Shown here: piece after piece, positions 14,181 through 21,624 of the stretch
Layout of the letters: every line of letters begins with the position of its first letter
Numbering within the stretch: the first letter of the stretch is position 1
Assembly (NCBI GenBank): GCA_025935235.1
Contig: JAICVT010000018.1
Span: 1-23,816 of the forward strand
Length of the DNA: 23,816 bases
Direction: 5' to 3'
Source of the DNA: Ktedonobacterales bacterium
Lineage (GTDB): Bacteria; Chloroflexota; Ktedonobacteria; Ktedonobacterales; JADMIN01
The notes under the pieces: model-generated
Seen by the model: only the letters and a program-made list of their open reading frames with translations
Databases searched by the model: none
Told to the model about the DNA's origin: nothing
Translations under genes and position numbers: made by a program

Positions 14181-15041
14181 GTGACCAACCTGACCCACAT
14201 GACCTACGCCGACTTCCTGCTGATCTTCCTGATCGCGCCGCTAGTGGCCGCGCTGGTCGCGCTGGGCGTCATCCTGCGGCGGCGTCTGCTCGACCGCCGC
14301 TTCGTGGCGCTGACAGGCGGGCTGGCGCTGGTCGCGCTGCTCTACATGGCCCCGTGGGATCACACTGCCGCCGTCTGGGGACTCTGGACCTGGGCGCCGG
14401 GCCGCACCTGGGGGCTGCGCTGGTGGAATGTGCCGCTCGAAGAATACCTCTTCTGCCTGCTCGAAGCGCTGCTGGGCTGCGCGCTGGTCTACGCCGCGCT
14501 GCTCCTTCATGGCATCTGGCGGGCGCGCGGCGGCGAACCGGAGCGGCGCCCGCCACACGCGCGTGCCTCCGCGCTGCCGCTGGTGGGGCTGCTGGCGCTC
14601 GGCTTCGGCGCGCATACGGCGGCGAACTGGGCTTATCTGCCATTTCTGCTGATTTGGGCGCTGCCAGTTATCGGCGTGCAGTGGGCGCTGGGCGGGCGCT
14701 ACCTCTGGCGCGCGCGAATGGTCTGGGCGCCGGTGGCGCTCGCGCTCGCCGCGTGGCTCAGCCTCGCCGACGCCGTCGCCATCGCGGCGGGCGTCTGGCG
14801 CTTCGATCCACAGGCGCTGCTCGGCCCAGCGCTTGGCCCCGTCCCGCTGGAGGAGATGCTCTTCTACCTGCTAACCGCCCTGATGGTGACGCAGGGCTTC
14901 GTCGCGCTGTGGGAGGGCTATGCCGACCGCGAGGCGCTAGGGCGGCGTGTGCGCCCGCGGGTCGCTCGCCTGCGCGGCTGGCTGATGCGACCGGCGCCCA
15001 GCCCTGCGCCAAACGTCGCGGAGCCATTCGATGGCGGCTGA
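14181..15041 (+). CDS. Lycopene cyclase, fused CrtYc/CrtYd-type membrane protein
   Basis: This 286-residue protein carries two homologous membrane modules, each with the lycopene cyclase domain signature. The first has 'APWDHTAAVWGLW' (57-69) and P-L-E-E at 85-88. The second has 'DAVAIAAGVWRFD' (197-209) and P-L-E-E at 222-225 followed by 'LFYLLTALMVTQG'. About seven hydrophobic helices are visible. Enzymes of this group cyclise the psi ends of lycopene to beta (or epsilon) rings in the membrane, using the acidic PLEE residues for protonation. The gene is read from GTG at 14181; an internal ATG at 14199 is the alternative, with no better ribosome-binding site. It heads an operon and overlaps the next gene by 11 bp. 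Which ring type it forms cannot be told. Confidence 0.9.
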   Translation: MTNLTHMTYADFLLIFLIAPLVAALVALGVILRRRLLDRRFVALTGGLALVALLYMAPWDHTAAVWGLWTWAPGRTWGLRWWNVPLEEYLFCLLEALLGCALVYAALLLHGIWRARGGEPERRPPHARASALPLVGLLALGFGAHTAANWAYLPFLLIWALPVIGVQWALGGRYLWRARMVWAPVALALAAWLSLADAVAIAAGVWRFDPQALLGPALGPVPLEEMLFYLLTALMVTQGFVALWEGYADREALGRRVRPRVARLRGWLMRPAPSPAPNVAEPFDGG

Positions 15042-16647
15042 GGACAGTGAGGGCGCTCGTCGGCAGCGAGAGCATTGGCGCCCGACCCACTATCCGCGAC
15101 GCTGGCGGTTTGGCGCGGGGGCCTGGGCCTGCCTGCTGGCGCTGGGCGTTGGCTTCGCGCTGGCGGCGCTGGCGCAGGTTCCACCGCCGCTGGAGCCGCT
15201 GAGCGAGGCCATCATGCAGGTGACGCCCGTCGCGCTGGCCAACGCCCTGCTGGGCGCGCTGGGCGCGCTGGCCAGCCCGCTCGCCCTGGTCGGCGCGGTG
15301 GCGCTCTGCCTGCCGCTGGCGGGGCTTGTCGCGCTGGCCGCTCCATCCAGCGCGCGGGCGTGGTCAAACCCAGAGAGGCAGGATGGACGGAGTTGGCTGG
15401 CGCGCTGGGCGCTGGTGGCCGGGCTGGCGCTGGCGCTGGTGGCGCCGTTGGCGCTGCTGGCCGCCTACCCCCTGGAGGCGCTGGCGGCGTGGCTGGCTGG
15501 CGCGCTCTTCGCCCCCGCGCTGTGGCTGGTTCGCTCGTGGTATGTGCGCCTGACTCAGCCGCGCACCACTGTCTCCTCCACTGCTACTGGCGCGCCGATC
15601 GCGCGCCGCGCTGCGCTGCGCCGCCTGGTGGATAGCGGCGTGACGTTGGCCAGCTTCACCCTGCTCGGCTCCTTCAACACCTGGGCGGGCTGGCTCGGCT
15701 CCGCGCTGGGAAATCCCGAGACGCCGCGCCGCCTCTTCGCCTTCACGCCGCCCCCCGCGCGCGTGCGGGGATTCCCGGTGGCTGGAGTCGAGCCGGAGGT
15801 GACGCCAGCCGCCAGCTTCTATGTCGTGAGCAAGAACGCCGCTGACCCGATCGTCAATCCCGACGACTGGCTGCTGCGCGTCTCCGGCCTGGTGAGAACG
15901 CCGATCACGCTGAACTATAGCCAGCTGCTGGCGCTGCCGCGCGTGGACGAGTATGTGACGCTGCGCTGCGTGGATAGCCTGCCCGGCAGCCATCTGATGA
16001 GCAACGCGCTCTGGTCGGGCGTCTCGCTGGCGGCGCTGCTGCGGCGGGCCGGGCCGCGCGCGGGCGCCAGGGTCGCGCTGATCCACGCGCCAGATGGCTA
16101 CGCCGAGACGCTGCCGCTGGCCAGCGCGCTCGATCCGACCGCACTGCTGGCTTATGGCATGAACGGCGAGACGCTGGCGCGGCGGCACGGCGGGCCGATG
16201 CGGCTGCTGGCTCCTGGCCACTTCGGCTTCAAGAATGTGAAGTGGGTAGCGGAGATCGAGTTGGCTGCCGGCGCGCAGGGCTACTGGGCCGCGCGCGGCT
16301 GGACGGCGGCGCTGGCGCACAGCGTTGCCCGCATTGATGTCTGCCGCGTGGATGGCGTGGGCGCCGCGCTGCTGGCGGGCGTCGCCTATGCCGGGGCTAG
16401 CGGCGTGGGCGCGGTCGAGCTGCGCGTGGACGCTGGCGCGTGGAGTGATCGCGCGCTGGTCGCGATTGATCCGCCGCTCGCGCCGACGGCCTGGGCGCAG
16501 TGGCGCGCCACACTGGAGTTGACGCCCGGCAGGCACACCATCGCCGCGCGCGTCATAGACGGCGCTGGCCGCATCCAGCCACCAGGCGACGGTCAGATCT
16601 TCCCCAATGGCGCGACCGGCTACGACACCGTCGAGGTGACACTATGA
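15031..16647 (+). CDS. Membrane-anchored sulfite-oxidase-type molybdopterin oxidoreductase
   Basis: This 538-residue protein begins with four or so hydrophobic helices (about 31-50, 68-104, 127-167). A sulfite oxidase/MsrP-like Moco domain follows (about 240-425). The molybdenum-ligand cysteine is C313 in 'YVTLRCVDSLPGS', followed by 'ALWSGVSLAALLRRAG' and 'GHFGFKNVKWVAEIEL', all hallmarks of the family. The C-terminal 120 residues form the Ig-like Mo-co dimerisation domain ('GVGAVELRVDAGAWSDRALV'). The Moco domain probably faces outside. The usual 'CxxN' after the ligand is changed to C-V-D-S. GGAG precedes the ATG by seven bases. The gene overlaps the cyclase gene by 11 bp and the glycosyltransferase gene by 4 bp, so it is co-expressed with carotenoid genes, which is unexpected. 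Residues about 107-123 are encoded by a dispersed repeat. Confidence 0.9.
   Translation: MAAEDSEGARRQREHWRPTHYPRRWRFGAGAWACLLALGVGFALAALAQVPPPLEPLSEAIMQVTPVALANALLGALGALASPLALVGAVALCLPLAGLVALAAPSSARAWSNPERQDGRSWLARWALVAGLALALVAPLALLAAYPLEALAAWLAGALFAPALWLVRSWYVRLTQPRTTVSSTATGAPIARRAALRRLVDSGVTLASFTLLGSFNTWAGWLGSALGNPETPRRLFAFTPPPARVRGFPVAGVEPEVTPAASFYVVSKNAADPIVNPDDWLLRVSGLVRTPITLNYSQLLALPRVDEYVTLRCVDSLPGSHLMSNALWSGVSLAALLRRAGPRAGARVALIHAPDGYAETLPLASALDPTALLAYGMNGETLARRHGGPMRLLAPGHFGFKNVKWVAEIELAAGAQGYWAARGWTAALAHSVARIDVCRVDGVGAALLAGVAYAGASGVGAVELRVDAGAWSDRALVAIDPPLAPTAWAQWRATLELTPGRHTIAARVIDGAGRIQPPGDGQIFPNGATGYDTVEVTL
15349..15399. repeat. Dispersed repeat element, copy 2 (inside a coding region, inverted)
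   Basis: The reverse complement of 15349-15375 matches 14096-14122 with one mismatch in 27 bases, and gagttggctg (15390-15399) is the complement of the cagccaactc block at 14079. It encodes residues about 107-123 of the molybdopterin oxidoreductase (SARAWSNPER...), in a hydrophilic loop between predicted membrane helices. Confidence 0.65.
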
Positions 16648-17861
16648 GGTTACTCCGCTTCTCCTCCCTCTCCCACGGAGAGAGAGGGGCTGGGACGGCG
16701 AGGTCGCTCGGCCCCTGGGCGCAGGCGCTCATCATCGCGGTGGCGGGCATCCGCTCACAGGCGCGCTATCAGGCGCTGCCCACCGCTCTGCCACTCGCGC
16801 CGGATACAGACGAGCCGCCGCCTGGCGCCCCGCGTGACGAGCCGCTGGTCTCGATCATCGTCCCCGCGCGCGACGAGGCGCGCACGCTGCCAACCTTGCT
16901 GCCCTCCCTGCTCCAGCAGGACTATCCACGCCTGGAAGTGATCGTGGTGGATGACGCCTCCAGCGATGCGACCCCTGCCATCGCGGCGCGCTGGGCGGCG
17001 CGCGATCCGCGTCTGCGCGTTATCCATAACGCTGGCCCGCCGGAGGGTTGGACCGGCAAGAACGCCGCTTGCTGGCAGGGCGCGCGGGCGGCGCGTGGCG
17101 CGTGGCTGCTCTTCACCGACGCCGATACCCGCCACGAGCCAGCCGCGCTGCGCTCGGCGCTGGGGCTGGCGGCGCAGTACAAGGCCAGCGCCGTCTCGCT
17201 CTTCCCGCGCCAGCGCTGCGAGACCTTCTGGGAGCGGCTGCTACTGCCCTTCGCCTACCAGCAGTATTTCGTCGGGGCGACGACTCGCGGCGCGCATCGC
17301 CGTCCTAACACGCCCGCGCTGGCTAATGGGCAATATTTCCTCATCAGCCGCGCGGCCTATATGGCGGCGGGCGGACATGCCACTATCGCCAGCAGCGTGA
17401 TTGACGATGTAGCGCTGGCGGGCGCGCTCCAGCGGGCGGGCTATCCCACACTGGTCGCGAGCGGCGAGGCGCTGGTCAGCGTGCGCATGTATGATAGCCT
17501 GGGCGCGCTGGCGCGGGGCTTCATCAAGAACGCCGCGCAATTCCTGCGGGCGCAGCGCGGGGCGGGCGCGCTGGTAGCGCTCTCCGCCGCCGCCAGCGCC
17601 GCCACGCTCCCCGCCGTGGTTACGTCAGCCACCAGAAGAGACGCTATCGGGCTGAGCGGCGCGCTGACCGCGTGGCTGGCGCAGACGCTCGCGCTGGCGC
17701 CGTGGGCGCGGCGCTTTGGTGTGCGGCGGCGCGATCTGCCGCTCTACCTGTCGCTGGCGCCGCTGGCCGCAGTGATCTTCACTGGCGTCGCGCTCTCCTC
17801 CTTCGCGCATGCCCTGCTGCGCTGGCCCGTCCGCTGGAAGGGCCGCAACCTCACCCCCTAA
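16644..17861 (+). CDS. Family 2 glycosyltransferase, CrtQ/CruC-like (carotenoid glycosyltransferase candidate)
   Basis: This 405-residue GT2 enzyme has 'VSIIVPARDEA' (69-79), D-D-A-S-S-D 103-108, 'GWTGKNAACWQGA' (135-147), the D-A-D-T metal-binding motif at 159-162 and 'IDDVALAGALQRAG' (253-266). Two or three hydrophobic helices follow (about 308-400), and the protein ends in 'RWKGRNLTP'. The W-T-G-K-N block and the C-terminal helices are typical of CrtQ/CruC/HpnB-type membrane glycosyltransferases that act on carotenoid or hopanoid acceptors. The ATG overlaps the previous stop as ATGA (16644-16647), indicating translational coupling. The first 20 codons and the last five are written in REP-like palindromes. 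The operon context supports a carotenoid acceptor; a hopanoid or glycolipid acceptor is the alternative. Confidence 0.85.
   Translation: MRLLRFSSLSHGERGAGTARSLGPWAQALIIAVAGIRSQARYQALPTALPLAPDTDEPPPGAPRDEPLVSIIVPARDEARTLPTLLPSLLQQDYPRLEVIVVDDASSDATPAIAARWAARDPRLRVIHNAGPPEGWTGKNAACWQGARAARGAWLLFTDADTRHEPAALRSALGLAAQYKASAVSLFPRQRCETFWERLLLPFAYQQYFVGATTRGAHRRPNTPALANGQYFLISRAAYMAAGGHATIASSVIDDVALAGALQRAGYPTLVASGEALVSVRMYDSLGALARGFIKNAAQFLRAQRGAGALVALSAAASAATLPAVVTSATRRDAIGLSGALTAWLAQTLALAPWARRFGVRRRDLPLYLSLAPLAAVIFTGVALSSFAHALLRWPVRWKGRNLTP
16660..16697. repeat. REP-like palindrome inside the 5' end of the glycosyltransferase gene
   Basis: Bases 16666-16672 (ccctctc) pair with 16682-16688 (gagaggg), followed by ggctgggacgg. 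It is translated as the SSLSHGERGAGT stretch at residues 7-18, a peptide not expected in a GT2 N-terminus. Confidence 0.6.
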
Positions 17862-17986
17862 CCCCTCGCCCACAGGGCGAGGGGGAACCGGAGGCAACCT
17901 CACCCCCTAGCCCCCTCGCCCGGTGGGCGAGGGGGAATCCGGAAAGCCCCTCTCCCGCACAGCGGGGGAGGGGTTGGGGAGGGGGC
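17847..17986. repeat. Cluster of three REP-like palindromes between convergent genes
   Basis: Three stems are seen. The first is 17862-17871/17875-17884 (10 bp, loop aca). The second is 17911-17921/17925-17935 (11 bp, loop ggt). The third is 17947-17958/17962-17973 (12 bp with one mismatch). The first two belong to direct copies of a 49-bp unit beginning aacctcacccccta at 17847 and 17896. The first copy contains the glycosyltransferase stop codon (17859-17861). The cluster ends just before the stop of the convergent methyltransferase gene and probably ends both transcripts. Confidence 0.8.
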
Positions 17987-17988
17987 GC

Positions 17989-19020
17989 TCAAGCCTCGCC
18001 GCGCTCGGCCTCGATAACGCTGGCGCCCGCCTGCGTGGGGATGATGCGCGTCAGGCGCAGGCCAGCGGCGCTGAAGAGCCGCTCGAACTCGGCGGCGGTG
18101 CGCTCGTGGCCACCCATCATGATCAGCATCTGCACATCCAGTGAGGCTGCCCGCCCCGCGCTCGGCCCCGCGCCCGGCCCCGGCGGCATGACCTGCTCGA
18201 TCAGCAGGACTTTGCCGCCTGGGCCGAGGGCCTGCGCGCAGCTCCGCAGGATGGCGATGGCGCGCTCGTCGTCCCAGTCGTGGATGACCCGCTGCAGGGT
18301 GTAGACATCGCCGCCGGGCGGCACGCTCGCGAAGAAGTCGCCGGAGACGATCTCGCAGCGCTCGGCCACACCCGCGTCACGCAATGTTGGCTCAGCGCTC
18401 TCTACGACATGCGGCTGATCGAAGAGCACGCCGCGCAGCCCTGGATGCGCCAGCAGGACCGCCGAGAGCAGCATCCCCTGCCCGCCAGCGACATCCACCA
18501 CCGTACCGCTGGCGCCGAAGTCGTAGGCCGCTACCACGGCGTCGGCGGCCTGCGCGGAGCCAGCGGTCATCACCTGGTTGAAGAGGGCGTTCTCCTCGGG
18601 ATGCTCGGCCAGCCAGTCGAAGTGCGACATGCCATACAGGCGGTCGAAGCCCGTCTCGCCGGTCGCGACGCTATAGGGCAGCTCAGCCCAGGCGCGATAG
18701 GTCTCGCCGACCGCGAAGAGCGCCTGCGGGCGTACCGACTGTGGATGCGTCGCTTGCAGGCGCTCGCCGAGTGGGGTCAGCGTGAAGTGTCGCCCGTCCA
18801 GCTCCTCGAAGACACCCAGGCTGGCCAGCGCCCGCAGCGCCCGATAGAGCGCCTCGGGATGTGTCCCGGTCGCACGCGCCAACTCCTCCGCCGTGTGCGG
18901 ACCATCCGCCAGCCGCTCGGCGATCTCCAGCCGCGCCGCCAGCGCGACCAGTTGCGTCGCCCGATACCCAAAGATCAGATCCAACATCGCCTGCCGTGGC
19001 GCGTCATCAGCCTGAGTCAT
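17989..19020 (-). CDS. SAM-dependent O-methyltransferase, class II (CrtF/acetylserotonin-type)
   Basis: This 343-residue protein has an N-terminal winged-helix dimerisation domain (about 15-90, 'LADGPHTAEELARATGTHPEALYRALRALASLGV'). A Rossmann methyltransferase domain follows with 'VVDVAGGQGMLLSAVL' (174-189), 'FDQPHVV' (200-206) and the catalytic-base histidine H247 in 'HDWDDE'. Small-molecule O-methyltransferases of this group methylate hydroxyls of hydroxyneurosporene, polyketides or phenolics. The ATG at 19020 has GGAGGAAGG upstream on the minus strand. It converges on the carotenoid operon, so a CrtF-like role in carotenoid hydroxyl methylation is attractive, but orientation shows it is transcribed separately. 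A polyketide or phenolic substrate is equally possible from sequence alone. Confidence 0.88.
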   Translation of the reverse strand: MTQADDAPRQAMLDLIFGYRATQLVALAARLEIAERLADGPHTAEELARATGTHPEALYRALRALASLGVFEELDGRHFTLTPLGERLQATHPQSVRPQALFAVGETYRAWAELPYSVATGETGFDRLYGMSHFDWLAEHPEENALFNQVMTAGSAQAADAVVAAYDFGASGTVVDVAGGQGMLLSAVLLAHPGLRGVLFDQPHVVESAEPTLRDAGVAERCEIVSGDFFASVPPGGDVYTLQRVIHDWDDERAIAILRSCAQALGPGGKVLLIEQVMPPGPGAGPSAGRAASLDVQMLIMMGGHERTAAEFERLFSAAGLRLTRIIPTQAGASVIEAERGEA

Positions 19021-19162
19021 CGTGAGCCGCCTTCCTCCCGTTCCGCCCGCGTGCGACCATCATGCGGCCACCACGCGGCGTTGAATCAGAGTGTGGCACG
19101 CGCTGTCCGTCCGCGTCCAGCCCGCCGCGCTCCTGCTGTGCGCGAATTGTGACGCGCCCGCG

Positions 19163-19192
19163 TTGACAGCTCGCGACGCCCGCGCGTCTACT
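19163..19192 (+). promoter_or_regulatory. Probable promoter of aidB
   Basis: A consensus TTGACA (19163-19168) and TCTACT (19187-19192) are 18 bp apart, about 65-95 bp upstream of the aidB ATG. In the 236-bp divergent region (19021-19256) no clear promoter was found for the methyltransferase gene on the other strand. Confidence 0.5.
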
Positions 19193-19256
19193 GCCAGCAG
19201 AGACGATCTGCGATGGCAGCCAGCGGAAGATCCAGCGGATAGAGGAGCGTGCGGCG

Positions 19257-20960
19257 ATGACGACGACTCAGCAGACCAGCGCGGCCCAGGGCGCGGCGCA
19301 GGATGCGATCTCGCGCGACGATTTTGCAACGCATGAGGTCTTCAATCAGCCGCCGCCGCTGGTGGACTACAACCTCTTCGAGCAGGACGCCGCGCTGCGC
19401 GAGGGCGTGGCGCGCGAGGGCGCGGGGTGGGCCACGGAGCGCCTGCGCGAGATCGGCGCCGTCGCTGGCTCCGAGGAGGCCATCGCCTGGGGTGAGCAGG
19501 CCAACCGCTACCCGCCCGAGTTGCATACCCACGACCGCTATGGCCATCGCATTGATGAGGTGAGCTTTCATCCCGTCTGGCACGAGCTGATGCGCCGCGC
19601 CGTCGGCTGGGGGCTGCACGCCGCGCCCTGGCGCGATCCACAGCCGGGCGCGCATGTCGCCCGCGCGGCGGGCTTTCTCCTCTGGTCGCAGGTCGAGGCC
19701 GGGCATGGCTGCCCAATCTCGATGACCTACGCCGCCATCCCCGCACTGCGCGTCGAGCAATCCGTGGCGGCGGAGTGGGAGCCGCGCTTCACCTCGCTGG
19801 AGTATGACTTCGGCCTGCGCGCGCCGCAGACCAAGCGCGGCCTGCTCTGTGGCATGGGCATGACCGAGAAGCAGGGCGGCTCCGACGTGCGCGCCAACAC
19901 CACCCGCGCCATTCCCGATTCAGCCGATGGGACGGGCTACCGGCTGACGGGTCACAAGTGGTTCTGCTCGGCGCCGATGTGCGACGCCTTCCTCGTGCTG
20001 GCGCAGGCGCCCGGCGGGCTGACCTGCTTCCTGCTGCCGCGCGTCTTGCCCGACGGGACGCGCAACCATCTCTTCATCCAGCGGCTCAAAGACAAGCTGG
20101 GCAACCGCTCGAACGCCTCCAGCGAGATCGAGCTGCGCGCGGCGTGGGCTATCCGCGTCGGCGAGGAAGGGCGCGGCGTGCGCACGATCATCGAGATGGT
20201 CAACTCGACTCGGCTCGACTGCATCGCTGGATCAGCCGCGCTGATGCGGCAGGCGTTGGCGCAGGCCATCCACCACGCAGCGCATCGCGCGGCCTTTGGC
20301 AAGCCGCTGATTGACCAGCCGCTGATGACGAGCGTGCTGGCCGATCTGGCCATCGAGTCCGAGGCGGCGACCACGCTGCTGCTGCGGCTGGCGGCGGCCC
20401 GCGACCACGCGGCGACTGATCCCGGCGAGGCGGCGCTGCTGCGGCTGGGCGTGGCGCTGGGCAAGTTCTGGGTCTGCAAGCGCGCCGAGGCGTTGGTGGC
20501 GGAGGCGATGGAGTGCCTGGGCGGCGCGGGCTATATCGAGGAGAGCATCCTGCCGCGGCTCTATCGCGAGGCGCCCGTCAACGCCATCTGGGAGGGGTCG
20601 GGCAACGTGATCGCGCTGGATGTGCTGCGGGCGATACATCGCGAGCCAGAGTCGGCGGAGGCGCTGCTGGCCGAGATCGCGCTGGCCAACGGGGCGAGCG
20701 CCACGCTCGACGCCGCCGCCGACCGCCTGCGCCGCGAGCTGGCTGACCCCACCGATGCGGAGACGTGCGCCCGCCGCGTGGTGGAGTTGATGGCGCTGAC
20801 GTTGCAAGCCTCGCTGCTGGCGCGCCACGCGCCCACCGCCGTCGCCGACGCCTTCATCGCCGCGCGCCTGGGCGAGCATCGCTCCCTCAGCTTCGGCGCG
20901 CTGCCCGCCAGCGCTGACACCCGCGCCATCGTGGAGCGGGCGAGGCCGCAGGTGGGGTAA
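19257..20960 (+). CDS. aidB: AidB-like acyl-CoA dehydrogenase
   Basis: This 567-residue flavoprotein is close in length to E. coli AidB. It has the AidB N-terminal signature 'THEVFNQPPPLVDYNLFEQD' (25-44), 'GMGMTEKQGGSDVRANTTRA' (199-218), 'RLKDKLGNRSNASSEIEL', and the ACAD C-terminal 'VNAIWEGSGNVIALDVLRA'. AidB proteins bind FAD and double-stranded DNA and are induced in E. coli by alkylation stress; their true substrate is not settled. GAGGAG lies nine bases before the ATG at 19257. No ada or alkB gene is visible nearby, so Ada-dependent control cannot be assumed here. The following PPOX-fold gene has its own promoter candidate. Confidence 0.93.
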   Translation: MTTTQQTSAAQGAAQDAISRDDFATHEVFNQPPPLVDYNLFEQDAALREGVAREGAGWATERLREIGAVAGSEEAIAWGEQANRYPPELHTHDRYGHRIDEVSFHPVWHELMRRAVGWGLHAAPWRDPQPGAHVARAAGFLLWSQVEAGHGCPISMTYAAIPALRVEQSVAAEWEPRFTSLEYDFGLRAPQTKRGLLCGMGMTEKQGGSDVRANTTRAIPDSADGTGYRLTGHKWFCSAPMCDAFLVLAQAPGGLTCFLLPRVLPDGTRNHLFIQRLKDKLGNRSNASSEIELRAAWAIRVGEEGRGVRTIIEMVNSTRLDCIAGSAALMRQALAQAIHHAAHRAAFGKPLIDQPLMTSVLADLAIESEAATTLLLRLAAARDHAATDPGEAALLRLGVALGKFWVCKRAEALVAEAMECLGGAGYIEESILPRLYREAPVNAIWEGSGNVIALDVLRAIHREPESAEALLAEIALANGASATLDAAADRLRRELADPTDAETCARRVVELMALTLQASLLARHAPTAVADAFIAARLGEHRSLSFGALPASADTRAIVERARPQVG

Positions 20961-21001
20961 TGGCTAACTACAAGGATGGCGATCTGCCAGCCGCGCTCCC
21001 C

Positions 21002-21031
21002 TTGCCGCACGCTCCTGCCCAGCCCTACACT
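21002..21031 (+). promoter_or_regulatory. Probable promoter of the PPOX-fold gene
   Basis: TTGCCG (21002-21007) and TACACT (21026-21031) are 18 bp apart, about 48-77 bp upstream of the ATG at 21079. This suggests expression independent of aidB. Confidence 0.45.
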
Positions 21032-21078
21032 CTGGCCAGCGGCGATGATACGCAAAACAGGCGAAGGGAGCGCGGGCG

Positions 21079-21498
21079 ATGAGCCATTTCTCGGCGGCGG
21101 AGATCGCGTATCTGAAGGGGCAGCGGCTGGGGCGGCTGGCCACCATCAACGACGCGGGCGAGCCGCATGTCGTGCCGGTCGGCTTCCGCTACAACGCCGA
21201 GCTGGATGTCATCGAGATCGGCGGGCATGGCATCGGCGCCAGCGCGAAGTATCGTCATGCGCAGCGGCGCCCGATGGTCGCCTTCGTGGTGGATGACGTG
21301 GCGAGCGACCCCCAGGCGCCGTGGCAGCCACGCGGCATCGAGGTGCGCGGACGCGCCGAGGCGCTGGCTACTGGCGGCAAGCAGATCAGACCCGCCTTCG
21401 ACGATGAGCTGATTCGCATCCACCCCACGCGCATCATCGCCTGGGGACTGGAGAGCGAGCCACACCGCCCCAACGCGCGCAATGTCGGCCAGCCATAA
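21079..21498 (+). CDS. PPOX-class flavin/F420-dependent oxidoreductase family protein
   Basis: This 139-residue single-domain split beta-barrel protein has 'LGRLATINDAGEPHVVPVGFRYN' near the N-terminus (residues 17-39) and 'RGIEVRGRAEAL' and 'IRIHPTRIIAWGLE' in the second half. This is the pattern of the pyridoxamine-phosphate-oxidase-like, F420/flavin-binding group (PPOX class F420-dependent enzymes). These small cytoplasmic dimers reduce diverse substrates using F420H2 or flavin; the substrate here is unknown. GGGAG lies eight bases before the ATG. The gene is 118 bp downstream of aidB and ends 48 bp before a perfect 18-bp hairpin. Confidence 0.88.
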   Translation: MSHFSAAEIAYLKGQRLGRLATINDAGEPHVVPVGFRYNAELDVIEIGGHGIGASAKYRHAQRRPMVAFVVDDVASDPQAPWQPRGIEVRGRAEALATGGKQIRPAFDDELIRIHPTRIIAWGLESEPHRPNARNVGQP

Positions 21499-21545
21499 CT
21501 CCTGAATTCCTGGCGCGTGAGCGCGCAATCAGTGAGGCATGCACG

Positions 21546-21588
21546 CCACGGGCGCCAGGCTGAATCCCTCTCAGCCTGGCGCCCGTGG
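21546..21588. terminator. Perfect 18-bp stem between convergent genes
   Basis: Bases 21546-21563 are the exact reverse complement of 21571-21588, with a 7-nt loop atccctc. It lies 48 bp after the PPOX-fold gene and 37 bp before the end of the minus-strand gene at 21625, and no T-run follows on either strand. A bidirectional terminator is the simplest reading. Confidence 0.7.
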
Positions 21589-21624
21589 TAGTGTGATGAG
21601 TCGTCGTGATGTCTTGCGATGCGG

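Noticed and set aside
15364..16536. Long minus-strand open frame opposite the molybdopterin oxidoreductase
   Set aside because: It is a shadow frame in GC-rich DNA, with no family resemblance and an Arg/Gln/Pro-rich composition typical of antisense frames.
17847..17986. Insertion sequence ends
   Set aside because: No transposase frame or target duplication is present; the palindromes fit a dispersed REP-like family instead.
20232..20879. Minus-strand open frame opposite aidB
   Set aside because: aidB is complete with all signatures; the reverse frame is a composition artefact.
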